Below, piece after piece: positions 1 through 5,114 of a DNA stretch of 16,227 bases (the first letter of the stretch is position 1; every line of letters begins with the position of its first letter). Location: contig CAYJRW010000013.1 in assembly GCA_964372865.1 (NCBI GenBank), positions 1 to 16,227 of the forward strand, given 5' to 3'. The position numbers and the translations under genes are program-made. The notes beneath the pieces are model-generated. The model searched no databases. It had not been told where the DNA came from and was given only the letters and a program-made list of their open reading frames with translations. The DNA comes from CAYJRW01 sp964372865. GTDB taxonomy: Bacteria > Patescibacteriota > Minisyncoccia > Minisyncoccales > 2-12-FULL-40-12.

Positions 1-780
1 CTTTCCCCCTCCATGCTTGTGGATATAAATACCGCCATCTGTATCAAACAGTCCCCGCAAACACGCACGGCCATATTCTCGATTCCTCATAATCCATCTG
101 GGAATTTTTACTTGATGCGCGATTTTACTTCCCCGTTCCAATCCATTTTTCTCAAGCAATCTCACAAGTTCAACCCCTGATAAATATAGTTCAACGGTAT
201 TCTCGCGGTTAAATTTAGAAGGTTTTTCTCCCAACGCAGCCTTGATAAGCTTAGCGACAAAGGGAACATATCGATTATCAGCAAAACGATCTAGGCTTAT
301 TTTAATTTGCGTGTTGGTAATTGAACCATCACCTAAAATTATTCCAAATAATTCCGCCAACTTACTGGACGGCTTTAATGCTGGAAAAGCTTTAGGAATA
401 ATACAGCCAAGTGCTCTATATTTTTCCGGATTCTCTCTTCTGTTTTGTTGTGAAACCAAGCCGCCCTTTCGTCTTCCCTCTAAAGTTCCAGGCGGTCCGT
501 ATAGCGCCATTCTTGCTAAAGCAGCTTTCCGAGCATTTTCAGATGTAATATACCAATACTGCGGAAGTGTTCTAAACGGCGGTAATTTTATTCTAAAGTC
601 TTTCGATACCGCTTTTAATATTTCTAGAGATGGGAGAAATTTACCCCGATGCCAATCTCGAAGGGTGCGTCCACTTATGCCATATTGAACGGCTAAAACA
701 TCTAATCTAATCTTACTTTTTTTAAATAAATTATAAAAAAATCGATCTCGATTCCTTTTAGTTAATAAAATTCTTCGCAT
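1..780 (-). CDS. Free-standing LAGLIDADG homing endonuclease with N-terminal helix-turn-helix (partial, 3' end outside window)
   Basis: An open frame reads leftward from ATG at 780 to the window edge (260 codons, no stop), so the C terminus is missing. Residues about 25-60 form a helix-turn-helix-like segment (LAVQYGISGRTLRDWHRG). Residues about 100-130 are a basic linker. The first LAGLIDADG helix is LAELFGIILGDGS at 141-153 (acidic residue D151) and the second is CLRGLFDTDGG at 240-250 (D248). Two such helices in one chain indicate a monomeric endonuclease; family members cut long DNA targets and spread by homing, but this one sits in no visible intron or intein. By my count 7 of its 28 Arg codons are CGA, against none of 7 in capA, which suits recent acquisition. 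No SD precedes the start. The gene lies 49 bp downstream of the zf-TFIIB gene. The family call is firm; target and activity are unknown. Confidence 0.85.
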   Translation of the reverse strand, partial: MRRILLTKRNRDRFFYNLFKKSKIRLDVLAVQYGISGRTLRDWHRGKFLPSLEILKAVSKDFRIKLPPFRTLPQYWYITSENARKAALARMALYGPPGTLEGRRKGGLVSQQNRRENPEKYRALGCIIPKAFPALKPSSKLAELFGIILGDGSITNTQIKISLDRFADNRYVPFVAKLIKAALGEKPSKFNRENTVELYLSGVELVRLLEKNGLERGSKIAHQVKIPRWIMRNREYGRACLRGLFDTDGGIYIHKHGGGK

Positions 781-786
781 ATAGGC

Positions 787-807
787 TTATACCACAAATT
801 TGTATAA
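787..807. promoter_or_regulatory. Inverted repeat just upstream of the endonuclease start (possible operator)
   Basis: TTATAC at 787-792 and GTATAA at 802-807 are perfect 6-bp inverted arms around a 9-bp centre, ending 7 bp before the endonuclease ATG. The centre contains the palindrome ACAAATTTGT (794-803). The gene encodes a helix-turn-helix, so autoregulation is conceivable. That is inference from position only, and arms this short can occur by chance in AT-rich DNA. Confidence 0.25.
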
Positions 808-829
808 ACCGCTATCCGACTCCTCCACT

Positions 830-1360
830 TTATTTTGGCAATTGTAAGATTGCTTTTGAAATTTTGGGATGTTGGGCTAAAAATTTGTAATTCAGAAGTT
901 TTAAAATTATTAGAAAATCCTGAATTTCTTCTCTCAAGGTTTCAGGCCCTGAAAAAATCTCGCGAAATTCCTCAAGCAGCGATTTTCCATATTTTTGCAA
1001 GACCATCCAGTCGGCCTCTTCTTTCAGATAATTGATTATTTTTTTAAATTCGCCTCTGTCAAGCCAAATTCCTTTGCAAACATTGCAAATGTCAACAACA
1101 ATGTGCGATACGCCGTAATACACTTCGTAAAGCGGGAGGCGGCAGGCAGGACAAAGACGAATGCCGTAGTTTAGTCGAAATTTTCTCTCATCTTTCCAGA
1201 GGTCAATGTCCAGCCAAACCAGGTTTTGGTCTTTTGCGTCTTTTGCCCATCTCAGCTCTTCTTCTTCAAAAAACATTCCAAGACAGCTTGGGCAGTAGTC
1301 AACCCCGGTGTTGTAAAATAGAGCTTTCCCCAATTCAATTTTACAGCGAGGACAAATCAT
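830..1360 (-). CDS. Two-module zf-TFIIB (zinc-ribbon) protein
   Basis: This 176-residue protein carries two zinc-ribbon modules of the zf-TFIIB type. The first has the pairs CPRC (residues 3-6) and CPSC (about 23-26) followed by LGMFFEEEEL. The second has CPAC (about 70-73) and CNVC followed by KGIWLDRGEF. The CxxCxGxW/F..rgE pattern is the family hallmark. The C-terminal third is helical and charged, with no recognised domain. Members are small cytosolic proteins common in bacteria, and their biochemical role is not established. The gene is 37 bp downstream of htpX on the same strand and may be its distal operon member. No SD is visible before the ATG at 1360; an 8-bp palindrome (CGCTAGCG, 1369-1376) lies in the spacer. 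Family call firm, function unknown. Confidence 0.85.
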   Translation of the reverse strand: MICPRCKIELGKALFYNTGVDYCPSCLGMFFEEEELRWAKDAKDQNLVWLDIDLWKDERKFRLNYGIRLCPACRLPLYEVYYGVSHIVVDICNVCKGIWLDRGEFKKIINYLKEEADWMVLQKYGKSLLEEFREIFSGPETLREEIQDFLIILKLLNYKFLAQHPKISKAILQLPK

Positions 1361-1383
1361 ATATCGAGCGCTAGCGAAGATAA

Positions 1384-1403
1384 GGATTAGATTTATCTCA
1401 TCC
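1384..1403. repeat. Imperfect palindrome with AGATTTATCT core at the htpX 3' end
   Basis: GGAT-t-AGAT-tt-ATCT-c-ATCC is a 20-bp palindrome with one mismatched pair. It overlaps the last codons and TGA stop of htpX. The 11-mer AGATTTATCTC and a nearby CGACTT recur in the groES leader at 5010-5028, where they are again part of a palindrome. It could form an RNA hairpin after htpX, but no U-tract follows, so I do not call a terminator. Confidence 0.4.
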
Positions 1404-2306
1404 GACTTGCATCCCCCTTAATGCCTTTACCCTATCTTCTAGGGGCGGGTGCGTCATAAATAATTTATGCAGCCAAGAGGTTCTCTCTCTGCCGCGAAAA
1501 GGACTGGCAATGTAAAGATGAGCAGTGGCGTCTGAGGCACTCCTCATAAGTTCTGGCGACTGAGCAATTTTTTCCAAAGCTCTGGCCAGTCCTTCAGGGT
1601 AACGGGTTAAGAGAGCGCCTGAAGCGTCTGCCAAAAATTCTCTTTTTCTTGAAATTGCCAGTTTCATCAAAGTGGCGAAAATCGGAGCTAAAACAGCCAG
1701 TACCAATGCAAATAAAATCATAATCAAACGCGCTTGTCCTCCGTTGCGACCTCCTCGGCCCATGCCCCCCCAAAAAGCAATTCTGAAAAAAAAGTCAGTA
1801 AGAATTACCACAGCGCCGACCAGCGCCACCAGAACTGTTGATAAAAGAATGTCGCGATTTCCAATGTGCCCCAACTCGTGCGCCAAGACCCCTTCAAGCT
1901 CTGTTCTGTCAAGCTTGGCAAGCAGTCCTCTTGTTACTGCCACAACTCCTTTTTTTGGATTGCGTCCTGTGGCAAAAGCGTTTGGCTGGGCCTCTTCAAT
2001 AATATATATTCTTGGCATTGGCAGGCCGGCTGTAATACTAAGATTTTCAACAATTCTGTAAAGCTCTGGAGCGTCTTGCTTTTTAACTTCCCTTGCCCTG
2101 CTAATTGCCAAAACAATTTTGTCAGAATACCAATAACTGAAAAAGTTCATTAAAATTGTCGAAACCACGGCATTCCACAAAATTACTGAGGTTTGCATCA
2201 AATAACTGATAACCCAGCCAACAGCAATTACAAGAATAGAAAATCCAGTTAAATACAGCCAGGTTTTGGCAATATTGGATTCTTTGTGTGTATACAACGT
2301 CGCCAT
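1398..2306 (-). CDS. htpX: Membrane-bound zinc metalloprotease HtpX (M48 family)
   Basis: HtpX is an inner-membrane endopeptidase that degrades misfolded membrane proteins, with its active site in the cytosol. The 302-residue length is typical. Two hydrophobic segments (about 15-38 and 40-60) precede the catalytic domain. The zinc site is HELGH at 143-147 with E223 in KREFLADA as third ligand. Further hydrophobic stretches lie at about 154-178 and 193-217, separated by a Gly/Arg-rich loop. The C terminus has the family motif THPPLEDRV. The gene is 27 bp downstream of lemA; htpX-lemA pairing is common in bacteria and supports an envelope-stress operon. The ATG at 2306 is preceded in frame by a stop (TAG), so it is the first possible start. 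An SD-like AAAGGAGGT lies 20 nt upstream, too far for usual spacing and inside a hairpin. Confidence 0.95.
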   Translation of the reverse strand: MATLYTHKESNIAKTWLYLTGFSILVIAVGWVISYLMQTSVILWNAVVSTILMNFFSYWYSDKIVLAISRAREVKKQDAPELYRIVENLSITAGLPMPRIYIIEEAQPNAFATGRNPKKGVVAVTRGLLAKLDRTELEGVLAHELGHIGNRDILLSTVLVALVGAVVILTDFFFRIAFWGGMGRGGRNGGQARLIMILFALVLAVLAPIFATLMKLAISRKREFLADASGALLTRYPEGLARALEKIAQSPELMRSASDATAHLYIASPFRGRERTSWLHKLFMTHPPLEDRVKALRGMQVG

Positions 2307-2313
2307 CTAAGAT

Positions 2314-2335
2314 AAAGGGAGGCCCGACCTCCTTT
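2314..2335 (-). promoter_or_regulatory. Hairpin containing the only SD-like motif, between lemA and htpX
   Basis: On the minus strand the spacer reads AAAGGAGG, then a short TCGGG loop, then CCTCCCTTT: an 8-bp stem with one bulged base. The left arm (2327-2335) is a perfect anti-16S match (AAAGGAGGT) but lies 20 nt before the htpX ATG, and its partner arm would pair with it. It may control htpX translation or act as an intercistronic stabiliser or processing site. The sequence is clear; the function is inferred. Confidence 0.5.
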
Positions 2336-2897
2336 AAAACTTCACAGGCACAGGTTCGCGAGCTGCCGGCTCTTCTATTTCAAAAAAGTCCATTTTGGCA
2401 AAGCCAAAGATATTTGCCACGACATTTGCCGGGAAGCTTTCAATTTTAATGTTGAGGTCTCTGACATTGGTGTTGTAAAAGCGACGGGCGGCCTGAACTT
2501 TGTCTTCGGTGTCTCGCAGTTCCCGCTGAAGTTCCACAAAATTTTCCGAAGCCCGCAATTGGGGATAGTTTTCAGCAACTGCAAAAAGAGTTTTTAACGT
2601 GGATGAAAGAAAGTTTTCTGCCTGCCCCACCTTTTTTGGGTCGCCTGCCTGCTCAGCTGAAATGGCTTGAGTCCTTGCCCTGGTCACGTTTTCAAAAACG
2701 GTCTTTTCGTGAGCCGCGTAACCCTTAACCGTTTCCACCAAATTAGGAATCAAATCATATCGCCTTCTTAACTGAACGTCGATGTCGGCCCAAGCCTCTC
2801 TTGCCCTGTTTTTCAGGGTAATCAATCTATTGTAGGCGAAGACCAACCACAAAACTGGTATTCCTACAACTATTAAAACAATTAGCCAAATTGACAT
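2334..2897 (-). CDS. lemA: LemA family membrane protein
   Basis: The 187-residue protein has a single N-terminal membrane anchor (about residues 3-22) followed by the LemA signature region (YNRLITLKNRAREAWADIDV, then RRRYDLIPNLVETVKGYAAHE). The rest is a long helical-bundle domain. LemA proteins are widespread, anchored with most of the chain outside the membrane, and of poorly defined function; they often accompany htpX or other envelope-stress genes. Here lemA is the first gene of the lemA-htpX pair, behind its own promoter and downstream of the groEL terminator. No SD precedes the ATG at 2897. Family assignment is firm; the exact role is not known. Confidence 0.92.
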   Translation of the reverse strand: MSIWLIVLIVVGIPVLWLVFAYNRLITLKNRAREAWADIDVQLRRRYDLIPNLVETVKGYAAHEKTVFENVTRARTQAISAEQAGDPKKVGQAENFLSSTLKTLFAVAENYPQLRASENFVELQRELRDTEDKVQAARRFYNTNVRDLNIKIESFPANVVANIFGFAKMDFFEIEEPAAREPVPVKF

Positions 2898-2946
2898 AGA
2901 ATTTAAAGATTAGTTTAATATAAGCCGACCGTTTGTTACCGTCTTT

Positions 2947-2975
2947 ATTATAACCGAAAAATAACAAAACTGCAA
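2947..2975 (-). promoter_or_regulatory. Sigma70-type promoter of lemA-htpX
   Basis: On the minus strand TTGCAG (2970-2975) and TATAAT (2947-2952) are separated by exactly 17 bp. The predicted start of transcription near 2940 gives a 5' leader of about 43 nt before lemA. The -35 box begins two bases from the U-tract of the groEL terminator, so the lemA operon appears to be an independent transcription unit. Confidence 0.75.
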
Positions 2976-2977
2976 TC

Positions 2978-3000
2978 AAAAAAGCCCGCAAAGGGCTTTT
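2978..3000 (-). terminator. Rho-independent terminator of groES-groEL
   Basis: On the minus strand the arms AAAAGCCC (2993-3000) and GGGCTTTT (2980-2987) enclose a 5-nt loop and run into a T tract (2978-2983). It lies 27 bp after the groEL stop and ends the groES-groEL transcript. The symmetric A/T flanks mean it could also work on the plus strand, but no plus-strand gene enters from the left. Confidence 0.85.
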
Positions 3001-3026
3001 GTGCTGAAAACTTTGTTGCCGAGAAC

Positions 3027-4670
3027 TTAATAATCCATATCTCCCATGCCTCCGGGCATCCCGGGCATTCCCCCCATTTTTTTGTCTTTTTCTTCAGGGA
3101 GTTCTGCGACAACGGCCTCTGTGGTCAAAAGCATAGAGGCAGCGGAACTCGCATTTTCCAAGGCGGTTCTGACAACTTTTGTCGGGTCAATGACGCCGGC
3201 AGATATCAAATCCTCAAATTTCTGGCTCTGGGCGTTAAAACCGAAAGCTCCTTGGTTTTTTCTTACCTCTTCAACCACAATGGCTCCGTCAAAACCGGAA
3301 TTTTCAGCAATTTGCCTGATTGGCATTTCCAGGGCTTTCTTTAAGATTCTAACTCCTGTTTTTTCATCGCCTTCAAGTTCTGCTTCCATTTTTTCCAAGC
3401 TCTCGGTTGCTCTGAACAAACCAACTCCGCCGCCTGCCAAAACTCCTTCTTCAATGGCTGCTCTGGTTGCGTTCAAAGCGTTTTCGATTTTTTTCTGTTT
3501 TGCTTTTTGTTCAACTTCTGTGGCAGCTCCTACTTTGATAACAGCCACTCCTCCGGCTAACTTTGCCAAGCGCTCCTGAAGTTTTTCTTTGTCAAATTCT
3601 GATTCAGTGGTTTGCAACTCGTTCTTAATCTGCTTGATTCTGGCTTCAATCTCTTCTTTATCGCCTTTCCCCTCAATAATTGTTGTTTTTTCTTTTTCGG
3701 ATACCACTTTTCTGGCTTTGCCCAGCTGATTCAGCTGGATGTTTTCAAGTTTCAAGCCAAGTTCTTCTGAAATCACTTGAGCGCCGCAAAGAGCTGCAAT
3801 ATCTTGCAGTTGTTCTTTTTTCCTGTCGCCAAATCCCGGAGCTTTGACTGCCAAAGCGTTAAAAATACCCCTCAATTTGTTAACCACTAAAGTGGCTAAA
3901 GCGTCGCCTTCCAGTTCGTCCGCAATAATTAAAAGTTCTTTTTTCCCTGTCTGGACCACTTTTTCCAAAAGAGGCAGAAGCTCTGGCAGAGAGGATATTT
4001 TTTTGTCTGTCACCAAAATATAGGGTTCTTCCAAAACAGCTTCCATTCTTTCTGCATCGGTAATCATATAGGGCGAAACATAGCCCCTGTCAAACTGAAG
4101 ACCTTTGACAATTTCCCTTTCCAAGCCGAATTTCTTTGATTCTTCAACGGTAATGACGCCGTCTTTGCCGACTTCTGAAAAAACCTCAGCAATCATATTA
4201 CCAAGCTCAGAATCCAGCCCTGCAATGGTGGCAACTTGGGCTATTTCTTCTTTTTGGGAAATTGTTTTGGAATTTTTCTTTAGATGTTCAACAACCGTCT
4301 CAACTCCTTTTTGAATACCTCTTTTTAGCGCCAAAGGATGGGCGCCTGCTGCCACGTTCTTTAACCCTTCGGATGCAATAGCCTGCGTCAAAATCATGGC
4401 AGTGGTGGTGCCGTCGCCTGCTTTTTCAGAGGTTTTCTCTGCAACCTCTTTCATCATTTCCACGCCCAAGTCCTCAACTTTGTCTTTCAGTTCAAATTCT
4501 TTGGCAATGGAAACTCCGTCGTCAGAAATTTCAGGAGCACCAAAACCCTTGTCTAAAACAACATATCTGGCTTTGGGGCCCAAGGTAACTTTTACTGTTG
4601 AGGTTAGCTTATCAATGCCTGATTTTAATTTTTTGCGAGCTGTCTCGCTGAATAGTATCTGTTTTGCCAT
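3027..4670 (-). CDS. groEL: Chaperonin GroEL (60 kDa), with Asn at the Asp398-equivalent position
   Basis: GroEL forms the double-ring ATP-driven folding chamber that works with GroES. The 547-residue length, colinearity with the E. coli protein as I recall it, and the Met/Gly-rich C-terminal tail (KKMGGMPGMPGGMGDM) identify it. ATP-site landmarks are present: TLGPK at 29-33, D51 (E. coli D52), GDGTTT at 85-90 (D86 for D87), GGGVG near 413-417 and the IDPTK aspartate (E. coli D495). The residue aligned with E. coli D398, the general base for ATP hydrolysis in the ED-ALHATRAA motif, is N397 here (codon AAC, 3480-3482). In E. coli, D398A almost abolishes hydrolysis, so turnover may be altered. 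The gene follows groES by 8 bp, shares its CIRCE-controlled promoter and ends at the terminator at 2978-3000. No canonical SD. Confidence 0.98.
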   Translation of the reverse strand: MAKQILFSETARKKLKSGIDKLTSTVKVTLGPKARYVVLDKGFGAPEISDDGVSIAKEFELKDKVEDLGVEMMKEVAEKTSEKAGDGTTTAMILTQAIASEGLKNVAAGAHPLALKRGIQKGVETVVEHLKKNSKTISQKEEIAQVATIAGLDSELGNMIAEVFSEVGKDGVITVEESKKFGLEREIVKGLQFDRGYVSPYMITDAERMEAVLEEPYILVTDKKISSLPELLPLLEKVVQTGKKELLIIADELEGDALATLVVNKLRGIFNALAVKAPGFGDRKKEQLQDIAALCGAQVISEELGLKLENIQLNQLGKARKVVSEKEKTTIIEGKGDKEEIEARIKQIKNELQTTESEFDKEKLQERLAKLAGGVAVIKVGAATEVEQKAKQKKIENALNATRAAIEEGVLAGGGVGLFRATESLEKMEAELEGDEKTGVRILKKALEMPIRQIAENSGFDGAIVVEEVRKNQGAFGFNAQSQKFEDLISAGVIDPTKVVRTALENASSAASMLLTTEAVVAELPEEKDKKMGGMPGMPGGMGDMDY

Positions 4671-4678
4671 ATTTTTTC

Positions 4679-4969
4679 TTACTCAATAATCGCGAGGATA
4701 TCTTCTTCTTTGGCTATAAGATATTCTTTGTCGTCAACCTTTATTTCATCTGGCCCGTATTTTTTGAACAAGACCTTTTGGCCGACTTTCACGTCCATAG
4801 GAACGATTTTACCAGCAGAAGTTTTCCTGCCAGGGCCCACAGCAATAACCTTGCCTTGCTCTGGCTTTTCTTTTTCAGCGGTTTCAGGCAACAAAATGCC
4901 TGATTTTGTTTTTTCCTCTTCTTTAATGGGTTCTATTAAAATGTGGTCTGATAATGGTTTAATCTGCAT
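4679..4969 (-). CDS. groES: Co-chaperonin GroES (10 kDa)
   Basis: GroES is the heptameric lid of the GroEL chamber. The 96-residue length is normal. The N-terminal strand (IKPLSDHILIEPI) leads into the mobile loop, whose GroEL-binding tripeptide is ILL within SGILLPET (E. coli has IVL). The roof and core segment GKVIAVGPGR and the C-terminal KEYLIAKEEDILAII fit the family. It is the first gene of the groES-groEL operon, with a leader of about 100 nt holding the CIRCE operator and an imperfect palindrome. No SD precedes the ATG at 4969, although the operon is expected to be highly expressed. Confidence 0.97.
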   Translation of the reverse strand: MQIKPLSDHILIEPIKEEEKTKSGILLPETAEKEKPEQGKVIAVGPGRKTSAGKIVPMDVKVGQKVLFKKYGPDEIKVDDKEYLIAKEEDILAIIE

Positions 4970-5005
4970 ATATCAATTTTTTAATTTATTAAAAACGTAG
5001 GTGGA

Positions 5006-5023
5006 GAGGAGATTTATCTCTTC
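5006..5023. repeat. Palindrome with AGATTTATCT core in the groES leader
   Basis: The arms GAGGAGAT (5006-5013) and ATCTCTTC (5016-5023) pair over 8 bp with one G-T, around a 2-bp centre. It shares AGATTTATCTC, followed within a few bases by CGACTT, with the palindrome at the htpX 3' end (1389-1408). It lies between CIRCE and the groES start, inside the predicted mRNA leader. Confidence 0.4.
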
Positions 5024-5035
5024 GACTTTTATTCT

Positions 5036-5062
5036 TTAGCAATTAAGACCTTTGAGTGCTAA
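5036..5062. promoter_or_regulatory. CIRCE operator (HrcA binding site) of groES-groEL
   Basis: The consensus is TTAGCACTC-N9-GAGTGCTAA. The window has TTAGCAATT (5036-5044), nine bases, then GAGTGCTAA (5054-5062): the half-site nearer the promoter is perfect, the other matches 7 of 9, and spacing is exact. It lies just downstream of the -10 region of the groES promoter, the classic place for HrcA repression of heat-shock genes. HrcA itself is not in the window. Confidence 0.92.
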
Positions 5063-5077
5063 TTTCCTACATTCTAT

Positions 5078-5105
5078 ATATTATTCAAGCCAGAAACTTT
5101 GTCAA
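5078..5105 (-). promoter_or_regulatory. Promoter of groES-groEL
   Basis: A perfect TTGACA -35 box (5100-5105, minus strand) is followed after 16 bp by TAATAT (5078-5083); a TATATA at slightly longer spacing is an alternative -10. Transcription would start near 5070, placing CIRCE at the start of the transcript. The -35 box is 10 bp beyond the uvrA stop, so uvrA transcripts would run through this region unless stopped by something I cannot see. Confidence 0.7.
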
Positions 5106-5114
5106 GCCCCTTTA

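Noticed and set aside
242..688. Plus-strand 148-residue frame at the left edge
   Set aside because: It lies opposite the LAGLIDADG endonuclease, whose motifs are clear on the minus strand; the plus-strand product shows no domain and is Ser/Pro/Leu-rich in the manner of an antisense shadow.
1384..1403. Rho-independent terminator after htpX
   Set aside because: The hairpin is AT-rich and followed by TTATCTTCGC rather than a T tract, and the zf-TFIIB gene follows closely on the same strand.
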